Below are positions 21,821 through 29,758 of a stretch of 64,000 nt of DNA, one piece after another (positions within the stretch are counted from its first letter, which is position 1; every line of letters starts with the position of its first letter). The translations under genes and the position numbers were made by a program. This stretch comes from Colwellia sp. (GTDB lineage Bacteria; Pseudomonadota; Gammaproteobacteria; Enterobacterales; Alteromonadaceae): assembly GCA_029938115.1 (NCBI GenBank), contig JAPYOP010000002.1, positions 6,216-70,215 of the forward strand, in the 5' to 3' direction. The notes under the pieces were generated by a model that had not been told where the DNA came from, ran no database searches, and was given only the letters and a program-made list of their open reading frames with translations.

Positions 21821-22771
21821 CTAATCGACTACATGGGGTAAACGTTTTGCAATGCGTAAAACTGAACTACGTGATCGAACATTCTCTTCAACTTCACTTT
21901 TACTTGGTTTTAATTTGCGACCCACTAAGGTAAATTTCTTACCTTTATTTAATTCTTCTTCACTTATCGGCAAACCACGTGGCACTTTCTTACCCTGCGA
22001 GTGCTTTCTCATAAACTGTTTTACTAGCCGGTCTTCTAATGAGTGAAAGCTAATAACGACTAGACGCCCGTCTTCAGCCAATACCGATAATGAAGCGGCT
22101 AATACTTTTTCTATTTGCTCTAATTCACTATTGATATAAATACGAATAGCTTGGAAACTACGTGTTGCTGGATGCTTTTTAATTTCTCGCTGTGGCGCAG
22201 TCGTTTTGATCAACTTAGCCAATTGGCTAGTGCGAGTAAAAGGTGTTTCATCACGGGCATCAACAATGGCATTAGCAATACGCCATGCATGTTTTTCTTC
22301 ACCAAAGGTTCTTAAAACCCAAGTAATATCTTCAACATCTGCAATGGCTAACCACTGTGCGGCGGTTTGCCCTCGAGTGGTGTCCATACGCATATCAAGT
22401 GGACCATCTTTCATGAAGCTAAAACCACGTTCTGCTTCATCAAGCTGTGGAGATGACACCCCTAAATCTAATAAAACACCATTAACTTTTCCGGTTAATT
22501 GATGCTGCTCTGCTATTTCAGCTAAATCTGCAAAGCCTTGATGTTCAATCAGAAAACGTTCATCGTCTTTAAATTTTTCCGCGGCAGCAATAGCACTAAG
22601 ATCACGATCAATAGCAATTAATCGTCCCTTCGAGGATAATTTAGATAAAATGAGAGATGAGTGTCCACCACGACCAAAAGTGCAGTCGATGTAGCAACCG
22701 TCGGGATCGATATTTAAGCCATCAATCGCTTCGGCTAATAAAACAGAAATGTGTGTTTTATCTAATTCCAT
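21821..22771 (-). CDS. rsmH: 16S rRNA m4C1402 methyltransferase RsmH (MraW)
   Basis: RsmH N4-methylates C1402 of 16S rRNA using SAM. The 316 residues are of typical length. The start [19 protein letters not shown], the SAM loop [16 protein letters not shown], the [20 protein letters not shown] motif and the C-terminal [17 protein letters not shown] stretch are diagnostic. It lies between mraZ and ftsL in the standard order. Confidence 0.99.
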   Translation of the reverse strand: MELDKTHISVLLAEAIDGLNIDPDGCYIDCTFGRGGHSSLILSKLSSKGRLIAIDRDLSAIAAAEKFKDDERFLIEHQGFADLAEIAEQHQLTGKVNGVLLDLGVSSPQLDEAERGFSFMKDGPLDMRMDTTRGQTAAQWLAIADVEDITWVLRTFGEEKHAWRIANAIVDARDETPFTRTSQLAKLIKTTAPQREIKKHPATRSFQAIRIYINSELEQIEKVLAASLSVLAEDGRLVVISFHSLEDRLVKQFMRKHSQGKKVPRGLPISEEELNKGKKFTLVGRKLKPSKSEVEENVRSRSSVLRIAKRLPHVVD

Positions 22772-22822
22772 GTTGTTATTTTTATACTCTTTTAAAATAC
22801 TAATATTTTTAAAAATAAATAG

Positions 22823-23281
22823 TTATAAAGACAAATCTAATAAGCGTTCAGTTAATTCAATTTCGCCTGACTGAATTTTACTAATGCCTTGCTGCATTTG
22901 AGCTTGCCATGCTGACTCGCTCCAAATTTCAAATTTTTTCAATTGTCCTACCAACATTACTGATTTTTCTAAACTTGCATGCTGTCTTAATGGACCATTT
23001 AGCAATAAACGACCATTTTTATCCATGTCGCAATCAGTTGCATTACCTAGCAACACTTGCTGTAATAAACGTTCTTGCTGGTTCATGCTGGATAAATTGC
23101 AAAGTTTTAGCTCAATTTCTTCCCATTCAGGCAACGGATAAAGCAATAAACACGGGTGCTGAATATCAACAGTACAGATCATTTTCCCTTGGCAATCAGC
23201 AAATAGCTCCTCGCGATACCTTGTAGGTATCGTGATTCTATTTTTGCTATCAAGCGTTATTGCGCTGGCGCCACGGAACAT
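22823..23281 (-). CDS. mraZ: Transcriptional regulator MraZ
   Basis: MraZ is an AbrB-like DNA-binding protein that represses the dcw promoter. I start it at the ATG at 23281 (MFRGASAITLDSKNRITIPTRYRE), giving 152 residues, the same length as E. coli MraZ. The open frame continues to a TTG 9 bases upstream, which is less likely. Both duplicated SpoVT-AbrB-type halves are seen, each with a DxxxR-like motif (LDSKNRITIPTRYR and MDKNGRLLLNGPLRQH). Three MraZ-type boxes lie 65-89 bases upstream, which supports autoregulation. Confidence 0.97.
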   Translation of the reverse strand: MFRGASAITLDSKNRITIPTRYREELFADCQGKMICTVDIQHPCLLLYPLPEWEEIELKLCNLSSMNQQERLLQQVLLGNATDCDMDKNGRLLLNGPLRQHASLEKSVMLVGQLKKFEIWSESAWQAQMQQGISKIQSGEIELTERLLDLSL

Positions 23282-23345
23282 ATCTCTCAACTTGCCTTAT
23301 TTGTTAATTTTTTTGTTGGCTGTTTAATCTGAATCATCGTTAAGA

Positions 23346-23370
23346 TCCACAATTACCCACTTTTTACCAC
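23346..23370 (-). promoter_or_regulatory. Triple MraZ operator upstream of mraZ
   Basis: On the minus strand three boxes GTGGT, GTGGG and GTGGA are spaced exactly 10 bases apart (plus-strand accac 23366-23370, cccac 23356-23360, tccac 23346-23350). E. coli MraZ binds TGGGN direct repeats with 5-base spacers upstream of mraZ, and the arrangement here is the same. The site therefore probably governs the whole dcw operon. Confidence 0.8.
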
Positions 23371-23501
23371 ATTGATACAGTTTAGTGACTAAAGCAAACT
23401 TATGTCAAGCAAAGATTAGGGAAAAGGAACGATGTAAGTACTGGTCAAAAAACCAGTAAAATTAAGGTCTGCAAAGAAGAATTCAGGAAGTTAATGAATT
23501 T

Positions 23502-23516
23502 GTGGGCTTTTGTGGA
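23502..23516 (+). promoter_or_regulatory. Second, inverted MraZ-like box pair
   Basis: On the plus strand GTGGG CTTTT GTGGA repeats the 10-base spacing of the MraZ boxes. With the following TC it matches the main operator (GTGGG, 5-base spacer, GTGGATC) in 14 of 17 positions but in opposite orientation, about 140 bases further from mraZ. It may be a second operator or a remnant of a duplication. Confidence 0.45.
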
Positions 23517-23698
23517 TCAATGTCCCAATAAACTATCAACAGATGCTTAAAAATATTTTTTTAAAATAATTAATTGCAATTTATATATAGCTTTTAATGG
23601 TTTCAAAAAAAGTAATGATGACTAGAGCATAATATATCGGCTGCGATATACATTAGTGTATTTTACGATTCAACCCTCTTATTTTAAAGTCCTATGAT

Positions 23699-23851
23699 TT
23701 AACTATTGTTTTTATTAATCTCATTTAAAACTTGTTTCACAAATAACTTAAATACACTAAATGCTTCTTGCCTCGTTACTATAATCTCGCCATAAACTAC
23801 TCGTTGAAATATATCTAATTCAAGCGGCGATAAGGATGTCAGATACTCATA
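23699..23851 (-). pseudogene. Possible reading-frame remnant downstream of abiEii
   Basis: In the minus strand, shifted relative to the end of the AbiEii frame, 50 sense codons run without a stop and encode a protein-like stretch (LTSLSPLELDIFQRVVYGEI, then about 25 more residues ending in NKNNS). There is no ATG in frame. It could be the 3-prime remnant of a lost gene, or a frame-shifted C-terminal extension of AbiEii. No family was recognised. Confidence 0.3.
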
Positions 23852-24735
23852 TCAAATGGTTTAGTTTTAGGTGAAGAGGACTGCGATGTCAGTATTTGTG
23901 CCAGTTGATTTATCTCGCTTTTTAGGTACGGCCAATAATCTGGATTGTCTAAAGTTCGTTGCTTTATTTGGGCTGGCACAAAACGTGACATTTCGCTATT
24001 AAAGTCAACCTTTACTTCATCAACATTGTTTAGTCGATCTAGTTGTGTTTGCAACATTTCAAGGAAGTCATAGTGCTGTTTTCCTCTGGCTTGTAGTTTG
24101 TTATATGCTAACCCTGTGTTTACTTTAATCCCTTGCTGCTTTATCCAAACAATATCCCAAAGATCACGAGGTTTAATTCTTCTTGCACGATAGGCCAAAG
24201 CGATAAATTTATCTGCAAGGATTTCTTCGAGTGACTGCGTTGGAATTAAATAACCTTCAGTCGATACATCAATCCCATAATGGTTTATTAATGCTCGTTT
24301 TTGAATGTCGAAAGAAGGTATGGCGCAAACATCAATATGCATTTTTTGGCGCGGAATATCGGGCCTATTAGACTCCCTTTCTATACTTATTTTCCAAGAA
24401 GATGTGTTTCCTTGTTTTTCTTGGCTCGGTTTATTTACCCATACCTCAACTTCGTATTTTTTTGAGAGGTACTGTTGAATATCATCTTCAAGTCCATTGA
24501 AATCTGATGGTTTGAAGTCATGACCACCGTTGAAATCTAGATCTTCCGACAAACGAGAGCTGTTATAGCAAAGCCTTAGCGATGTTCCACCAATGAATGT
24601 TAGCTGTTGTAAGGCTCCTTGCTCTACGAGAACATGCATGATGTCATGATGTAAAATTTCCTTTTCAATCACAGGGATTATTCCTGCATATTCAGGGTGT
24701 TGCTGTAGAATTTGATTTATGTAACGCGATAGCAT
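23839..24735 (-). CDS. AbiEii-type nucleotidyltransferase toxin
   Basis: A 298-residue protein of the AbiEii/AbiGii (DUF1814) nucleotidyltransferase family, the toxin of type IV AbiE systems. These systems act in phage abortive infection and plasmid or island stabilisation. The polymerase-beta-like motifs are intact: FIGGTSLRLCY (G49, G50, T51, S52) and the metal-binding SEDLDF (D65, D67), with the family-like LADKFIALAYRARRIKPRDLWDI further on. Known members modify tRNA 3-prime ends or otherwise block growth; the target here is unknown. The start overlaps the antitoxin stop by one base (TAATG), typical of AbiE operons. Confidence 0.9.
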   Translation of the reverse strand: MLSRYINQILQQHPEYAGIIPVIEKEILHHDIMHVLVEQGALQQLTFIGGTSLRLCYNSSRLSEDLDFNGGHDFKPSDFNGLEDDIQQYLSKKYEVEVWVNKPSQEKQGNTSSWKISIERESNRPDIPRQKMHIDVCAIPSFDIQKRALINHYGIDVSTEGYLIPTQSLEEILADKFIALAYRARRIKPRDLWDIVWIKQQGIKVNTGLAYNKLQARGKQHYDFLEMLQTQLDRLNNVDEVKVDFNSEMSRFVPAQIKQRTLDNPDYWPYLKSEINQLAQILTSQSSSPKTKPFDMSI

Positions 24736-25262
24736 TAATTGTTCTCCAGCATGTGGGTATTACGTCGACAAGCTTTTAAGTCAGCTATAGCCCGACTTGT
24801 ATTGGCCCTAAACATTTTAATCTCGAAGTCAAAGTACACATCACTTTCTAATTGCACTAAGGATTTCTTAGTATGAATAAATTCTACAATACCGTAGGTT
24901 GTATCAAATGTTCCTTTTCTTCCTTTAGTCATGACTGTTAGCCTATCCATTGTGATTTGCGATATATCACCAGTATGACTCAGTTGGCTTTCAAGACTAA
25001 TATAGTTAAAAAAACCAGCTCTTAGCTTTTTAGCAACATTGAAAAGTGCTTTTGATAGGTCGGGGGGAGTAATTGAACTGACATATATGCCTTTTGCTAC
25101 TCTTATCAATGTACCTTTCTTAACACAATCAGTTAAAAACTTGTTAAGTTTTGGCGTTACCTGCTCACCTAACATATAGGCAAGTTCGGCAGTATCAAAT
25201 ACACTGCCTCCAGAGGTTATTGATTTGGCTATAGCAGATGTGAGTTTTTCAGACTTATTCAT
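24735..25262 (-). CDS. AbiEi-type antitoxin, winged-helix regulator (DUF6088-like)
   Basis: A 175-residue protein in the antitoxin position. Its N-terminal winged-helix part (SVFDTAELAYMLGEQVTPKLNKFL, then CVKKGTLIRVAKGIYV, about residues 19-61) resembles AbiEi and DUF6088 proteins, which repress their own operon by binding inverted repeats. The rest (about 70-175) is the AbiEi C-terminal-type domain. A perfect 15-bp inverted repeat starts at the start codon itself. No Shine-Dalgarno sequence is visible before the ATG, so the start is somewhat uncertain, although no other in-frame ATG occurs before residue 30. Confidence 0.85.
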   Translation of the reverse strand: MNKSEKLTSAIAKSITSGGSVFDTAELAYMLGEQVTPKLNKFLTDCVKKGTLIRVAKGIYVSSITPPDLSKALFNVAKKLRAGFFNYISLESQLSHTGDISQITMDRLTVMTKGRKGTFDTTYGIVEFIHTKKSLVQLESDVYFDFEIKMFRANTSRAIADLKACRRNTHMLENN

Positions 25263-25307
25263 CAGTATACAGTTTGTTACTTGTAGTGTAATAAACTGTA
25301 TACTGAT
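25261..25307 (-). promoter_or_regulatory. AbiE operator: perfect 15-bp inverted repeat
   Basis: The arms ATCAGTATACAGTTT (25261-25275) and AAACTGTATACTGAT (25293-25307) are perfectly complementary and separated by 17 bases. The proximal arm overlaps the abiEi start codon. A TTGTCA hexamer (25323-25318 on the minus strand) and TATACA within the distal arm could form the promoter, with a short 15-base spacer. AbiEi proteins repress by binding inverted repeats at their own promoter, so this is the expected autoregulatory site. Confidence 0.75.
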
Positions 25308-25673
25308 AATGAGTGAATGACAAGTAATACGTGTGTCAAATGATGGTCATTGATTAATATATGGCATCAAACGCACGTAATCCTCATGTTTACTATCAAT
25401 AGTTGCAACCAGAGTAAAGTAAATACTCTATCTCGGTATGTGCCCCATAACCACAGGAAAAAGGCAGTTAAGTCAGCTTTTTGATGAGATAAATGGCTCT
25501 CATATTTTTGTGTTTCACTGTAAGCATCATTTAGGTATTTTACCTTTTTAGTTATTGTAGAAATGTGAAGTCTCTTTTTTTACCATGAAATAAATAAGCT
25601 TTAACATATTGTAATGGTTTAATGAAACTGTAGAGGTTTATAGCTTGAAATAAGCAAAACCTAAGGTATCAAA
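25308..25673. other. Non-coding stretch between abiE and the IS3 remnant
   Basis: About 365 bases without a convincing gene. The part nearest the transposase (from roughly 25550) is probably the left end of the IS3-type element, but with the right end lost I could not confirm a terminal inverted repeat. The remainder has no recognised motif. Confidence 0.5.
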
Positions 25674-25985
25674 ATGACTAGAAAGCAAAAAATAACAATC
25701 AGCCCAGTAAAGAAACTTGAATATGCTAAATTAATGGTTGAAGAAAACTACACCTACAAACAAATTCAAACGATGTCAGGTGCTTGTTCTTCAGCCGTTG
25801 CTCGATGGAAGAGACAATATAAACTGGAACTATCAGGACAGACTCCTGAAGGTATATCAGCCTTAACACCAGATCAGCAACGCATTCAATCCCTTGAAAA
25901 ACAATTAAAACGAGCACAAAGGGATAACGAAATATTAAAAAAAGCCGCCGCTTTCTTCATACGCGACAATCAAAACTTGAACTAA
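25674..25985 (+). CDS. IS3-family transposase OrfA
   Basis: A 103-residue OrfA of an IS3-family element. It has an N-terminal helix-turn-helix (KLEYAKLMVEENYTYKQIQT, then MSGACSSAVARWKRQYK) and a C-terminal leucine-zipper segment (IQSLEKQLKRAQRDNEILKK, then AAAFF). Near the end lies A AAA AAA G (25937-25944), the usual slippery site for -1 frameshifting into orfB. OrfA alone is not expected to transpose and usually binds the ends and regulates. Confidence 0.9.
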   Translation: MTRKQKITISPVKKLEYAKLMVEENYTYKQIQTMSGACSSAVARWKRQYKLELSGQTPEGISALTPDQQRIQSLEKQLKRAQRDNEILKKAAAFFIRDNQNLN

Positions 25986-26143
25986 TAAAAGACATGAAGA
26001 AAGAGCATGAAAATTATAGTGTGACGGAATTATGCAGCATATTTAAAGTGAGTGTGAGTCGTTACCGTAAAAATAAGTGTGAAAAATTCAAACTGTTTTA
26101 TACTGAGTCCACAAAGAATAGCAACAACAAATTTACCTTATGA
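25937..26143 (+). pseudogene. Truncated IS3-family OrfB (DDE transposase) remnant
   Basis: In the -1 frame relative to orfA, reading from the slippery A7G, a frame gives KKSRRFLHTRQSKLELIKDM and then KKEHENYSVTELCSIFKVSV. This is the typical N-terminal beginning of an IS3 OrfB (normally about 280 residues). It stops after about 68 codons, before any of the DDE catalytic domain. The right end of the element and most of orfB are missing. Its TGA overlaps the ATG of the next gene. Confidence 0.8.
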
Positions 26144-27228
26144 TTTTACAGGATATTATAGATAAGTATGATGCGACTTTATCGCTAGAACAGGCCGTTA
26201 CACCACCTAGTTCTTGGTACACTGATTCAGCTATTGCCAAGTTAGAACAAAGCTCGGTATTTAATGACAGCTGGTTAGTAGCAACACGAGCAGAGTTACT
26301 TCAAAAGTCAGGTCAATATGTGGCCACAACTATTGCCGGTCAGCCCATCGTTATTGTCCGTGACGACACCATTAAGGGTTTCTATAATGTGTGCCAGCAT
26401 CATGCCGCGCAGGTGATGGAAACAGGACATGGCTGTGCACGCGCTCTAAGCTGCCCCTACCATGGCTGGACCTACAAACTTGACGGTTCATTGGCTGCTA
26501 CGCCACAATTTGAAGACGCTGAAAATTTTGATAGAAGCAATCATGGCTTAAAAGAAGTCAGGGTTGAAGTTTGGCAGCAGTGGGTATTCGTTTGTTTGAA
26601 TGATGATGCTCCATCTTTAAGGATGTTTTTAGGAGAGTTGTATCACCAACTTGACCCATTAAACTTAGATAAAATGCGTTTTCATAAGCGCGTTAGTTAT
26701 GAGTTAAATTGTAATTGGAAAGTGTACATTGACAATTTTTTAGATGGTGGCTATCACGTTCCTATTTTACATAAAGGTTTGAACAGTGCATTAGATGGCA
26801 AATACTACAAAATAGAAGTGACCGACAATTATTGTTTGCAGTCATGTCCAACAAAGCAGCGCGACAACGATTTTTCACTAGTAAGAACAGGTACCGCACG
26901 CTATTATTGGCAGTACCCCAACCTAATGATTAACTGTTACGATGCTATTATGGGGATCATCATTGTTGAGCCGATTGCAGTTGATAAATGCAAAATTATT
27001 TTTGAATATTACTTTGACGATAATCATCCGTTAATCGATGAAGACTTTAAAAATAATAGTGTTGCTGTTGCTGATAAAATTCAAGGTGAGGATGTGGCGA
27101 TTTGTCTTTCAGTACAACAGGGGCTTGCATCTAAAGGATATGAAACAGGCCGATTAGTGCCAAGTAAAGAAGCCGGTGAGCATTTGTTCCATAAATTATT
27201 ATATAACGATATGAAAAAGCATTTATAA
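26140..27228 (+). CDS. Rieske non-haem iron oxygenase, choline-monooxygenase-like
   Basis: A 362-residue oxygenase alpha subunit. The Rieske [2Fe-2S] ligands are C85 and H87 (VCQHH) and C105 and H108 (SCPYHGW). The mononuclear iron site is NWKVYIDNFLDGGYHVPILH, with H206, H211 and the late Asp D318 (GEDVAICLSVQQGL), and D198 or D202 as bridging residue. The NFLDGGYHVP form resembles plant choline monooxygenase and related bacterial enzymes, which attack quaternary amines and similar substrates; the substrate here is unknown. No reductase partner is in the window. The ATG lacks a Shine-Dalgarno sequence and directly abuts the IS3 remnant, so native expression may have been altered. The N terminus looks complete for the family. 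Confidence 0.85.
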   Translation: MILQDIIDKYDATLSLEQAVTPPSSWYTDSAIAKLEQSSVFNDSWLVATRAELLQKSGQYVATTIAGQPIVIVRDDTIKGFYNVCQHHAAQVMETGHGCARALSCPYHGWTYKLDGSLAATPQFEDAENFDRSNHGLKEVRVEVWQQWVFVCLNDDAPSLRMFLGELYHQLDPLNLDKMRFHKRVSYELNCNWKVYIDNFLDGGYHVPILHKGLNSALDGKYYKIEVTDNYCLQSCPTKQRDNDFSLVRTGTARYYWQYPNLMINCYDAIMGIIIVEPIAVDKCKIIFEYYFDDNHPLIDEDFKNNSVAVADKIQGEDVAICLSVQQGLASKGYETGRLVPSKEAGEHLFHKLLYNDMKKHL

Positions 27229-27290
27229 ACAAAGACTTTGAAAGCACCGAACTAGCCATAAACATTTATTAAGCCGAGTTAATTCAATAG

Positions 27291-28610
27291 CTAGTTATTA
27301 TTTAATGCTGACTGTTTTGCTTTTTGTTTAGTGAAGAAATAAACCGGAATACCCGCTATTGACAGTAAAATTCCCATGACAATAGTCTCTGTGCCTAAAT
27401 TAGCAATGATCCAGATTGAAAATAACGTTGCTATGGTGGTAATAACGGCATTAAAGGGCGTTAACCCTAACGGATTTCGATTTTTTAATGACATGGTAAA
27501 ATGCGCTAAGGTACAGAGTAAATAAGGGATAACCGTTGCAAATGTAGATAATAAAATGACTAGGGTGAATTGATCTACTAGGCTTTCACTAAAATTCATT
27601 AACACTAACCCCGACACCAATAATGTTGAAATTATAATACCTTTGGCAGGAATTTTTCTTTTAGATTTTTCACGAAATATTTTGGGAAATAGGCCGTCAT
27701 TCGACGCGGCCATCGGCACTTGCCCAATACATAAAGTCCAACAATTAAGCGCACCTAAACATGATACTACCGCGCATACCCCAATAAGATAATAGCCCCA
27801 ATCTCCCCATAAAATAGCCGCTGCATCTGCAAACGGTGCATTTGATTTAGATAAAACTGATGGCTCAATTAAACCCATAACTGAAATTGAACCTAGAATA
27901 TAAACCAACGCGCAAATTCCAGTGCCGTACAAAGCGGCTTTGGGGACGTTTTTTTCAGGTTCTATCACATCTCCAGCGACATTATTTGCTGTTTCTAGCC
28001 CCAAAAAAGCCCACATGGTAAGTGCAGCTGTTGCCGAAACGGCAGAATAAGAACTCATATCAGACAAGTTAAACGGTACAAAGTGGTCTGTATTTAAATA
28101 GAAACAACCAACAAACGCGACTAAAAATAAAGGGATAAGTTTTAATATGGTGGTAACAAGCTGAATTTTCCCTACGCCTTTTAAACCACGTAAGTTAATC
28201 CAAACTAAAGACCATAAGAAGAATAAAGTAGCGAACGCAGTTAGGTAACTTTGTTGTTTTAATATCGGTATAAATACTGAAAGATAACTAACCAATGCTA
28301 TGGCAATGGCAGCATTTGCTGAGATCATGCAAATCCAGTAGCCCCAACAAACAGAAAATCCCATAAAATCACCAAAGGCTTCTCGGGTATAAATATAAGA
28401 GCCGCCAGAGCCTCTTACATACTTCGACAGGTTGGCAAAAACATAAGCTAAGGTAAGAGAACCTATAGAGGTAAATATCCAGCCACCGATGCTAATGCCA
28501 CCAAATGAAGCAAGTGCTGATGGAAGTAGAAAAATACCACTGCCAATCATACCACCAACAACCATAGACGTAGCTGTCCACAATCCGAAACCCGATTTTT
28601 TTACTGACAT
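27291..28610 (-). CDS. APC-family amino acid/polyamine permease
   Basis: A polytopic inner-membrane transporter with about twelve membrane segments. The first-helix substrate motif GGMIGSGIFLLPSALASFGG is that of APC transporters. The overall pattern, including MWAFLGLETANNVAGDVIEP, then KNVPKAALYGTG and NCWTLCIGQVPMAASNDGLF, resembles the AdiC/CadB/PotE antiporter group. The likely start is the ATG at 28610 (MSVKKSGFGLW), because the upstream extension begins with TTG. It is convergent with the Rieske gene and lies downstream of the YddG-like exporter. The substrate cannot be told from sequence. Confidence 0.9.
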   Translation of the reverse strand: MSVKKSGFGLWTATSMVVGGMIGSGIFLLPSALASFGGISIGGWIFTSIGSLTLAYVFANLSKYVRGSGGSYIYTREAFGDFMGFSVCWGYWICMISANAAIAIALVSYLSVFIPILKQQSYLTAFATLFFLWSLVWINLRGLKGVGKIQLVTTILKLIPLFLVAFVGCFYLNTDHFVPFNLSDMSSYSAVSATAALTMWAFLGLETANNVAGDVIEPEKNVPKAALYGTGICALVYILGSISVMGLIEPSVLSKSNAPFADAAAILWGDWGYYLIGVCAVVSCLGALNCWTLCIGQVPMAASNDGLFPKIFREKSKRKIPAKGIIISTLLVSGLVLMNFSESLVDQFTLVILLSTFATVIPYLLCTLAHFTMSLKNRNPLGLTPFNAVITTIATLFSIWIIANLGTETIVMGILLSIAGIPVYFFTKQKAKQSALNNN

Positions 28611-28708
28611 TTGACATCGCCATTTGTGATTCGTATACAACTAAGTTAGTCTTTTTATTTCAAAAACACCAAGTTTATTAAGTTCTTTCCCACTCAGCGA
28701 GAATTTAA

Positions 28709-29554
28709 TCAACTTAGTATAACCTTGCTATTAGAAATATATCCGCCAGCAATAATGAGCAATAAAGCAATGAATATGTTGGCAGACCAAGGGTTTTGTC
28801 CTGCTAATGATAAAACAATTGCAGAGATTAAAGGCGTACAATAACTGAATGAAGCTAACAATTTTTTATTGCCTTTTTTTACGGCTATATCCCACAAGTA
28901 GAATGCTCCTCCTACTGGGCCGATACCAAGTAAAGTGATCCCGACTATTTGCATATTACTAAAATGCCAGTCGCTACTTTCAAGCTGAAAATGCACAAAC
29001 AGTGACAACATAGCAACCACTATAGATATCCAACCAATATCATCAACATGGCTGTCTGAACCTGATTGAAACCAAGAGTACGTGGACCATATTAATGCGC
29101 AACAAACGGCTAACGCATAACCAACAGCGTATTCTTGATTAAAGGTGAAACCTGTTCCGCCAAGAATAATAAAACTAATGCCTAAAAAGCCGATCAAACC
29201 ACCAATTAAAGACTTTAAGACACTAGATTTATTTGCAATGAATATGGCAAACAACATTGGCCAAGAATAACAAATTAGACTCACTTCTATAGCAGGAGCT
29301 TGTTTAAGTGCGATAAAATAACAAAAATGGAAACCAAACAAGCCTGTTATACCAACTAGCCACTGCTTCATTGTTAAACTAGGTTTGGTTAATAGCGGCT
29401 TTTTTGCTATGAACCTTTTAATGAACATCAATAAGGCTGATATACTAAAGCAAAAAAATAGCAATAAGAATGCAGGAATATCAGTAGTGCTAGCACCTAA
29501 CAAAGCTAATCCGCCCCACATAAAAATAGCAACAACACCATAAAATGTAGCCAT
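28709..29554 (-). CDS. EamA/DMT-family exporter, YddG-like
   Basis: A 281-residue membrane protein of the drug/metabolite transporter superfamily with two EamA repeats and about ten membrane segments. The stretch PAIEVSLICYSWPMLFAIFI and the C-terminal GNKKLLASFSYCTPLISAIV resemble the YddG branch of aromatic amino acid exporters. It lies between the APC permease and the AraC regulator, all on the minus strand, with 98- and 204-base gaps. Export of an amino acid or related metabolite is an inference. Confidence 0.85.
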   Translation of the reverse strand: MATFYGVVAIFMWGGLALLGASTTDIPAFLLLFFCFSISALLMFIKRFIAKKPLLTKPSLTMKQWLVGITGLFGFHFCYFIALKQAPAIEVSLICYSWPMLFAIFIANKSSVLKSLIGGLIGFLGISFIILGGTGFTFNQEYAVGYALAVCCALIWSTYSWFQSGSDSHVDDIGWISIVVAMLSLFVHFQLESSDWHFSNMQIVGITLLGIGPVGGAFYLWDIAVKKGNKKLLASFSYCTPLISAIVLSLAGQNPWSANIFIALLLIIAGGYISNSKVILS

Positions 29555-29708
29555 AAGAACACTTCCATTGAGTTTTTAACGTACTATATTATCAATGATT
29601 ATTTTGGTATTTTGTGTGCTTAAAGGACGCTTTTATAACCTAAAAGGGCGTAATGAAGACTTCGAATACCTATACAACTCTTCCAGCTAATGAAAATAAA
29701 ATAAAAGT

Positions 29709-29725
29709 TTGCCTTGTCGAGGCAA
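29709..29725 (-). terminator. Terminator of the AraC-family gene
   Basis: On the minus strand TTGCCT CGACA AGGCAA is followed by a T-rich tail (ACTTTTATTTTATTTTC). It lies 34 bases beyond the stop of the AraC-family gene. Confidence 0.6.
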
Positions 29726-29758
29726 GCATCGACCTACAATGACAATTAACACTAATAA

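Larger units (their letters stand above)
23282..23838. other. Intergenic region between mraZ and the AbiE operon
   Basis: This gap of over 550 bases holds the mraZ operator, a second inverted MraZ-like box pair (23502-23516), an ACTGGT/ACCAGT hairpin near 23440-23457 without a U tract, and the tail of a minus-strand reading frame (23699-23851) that looks like a gene remnant. The dcw promoter should lie here, but I could not fix -35 and -10 elements with confidence. Confidence 0.7.

Noticed and set aside
23440-23457. ACTGGT/ACCAGT hairpin as a terminator upstream of mraZ
   Set aside because: Neither strand has a U tract after the stem, so I do not call it a terminator.
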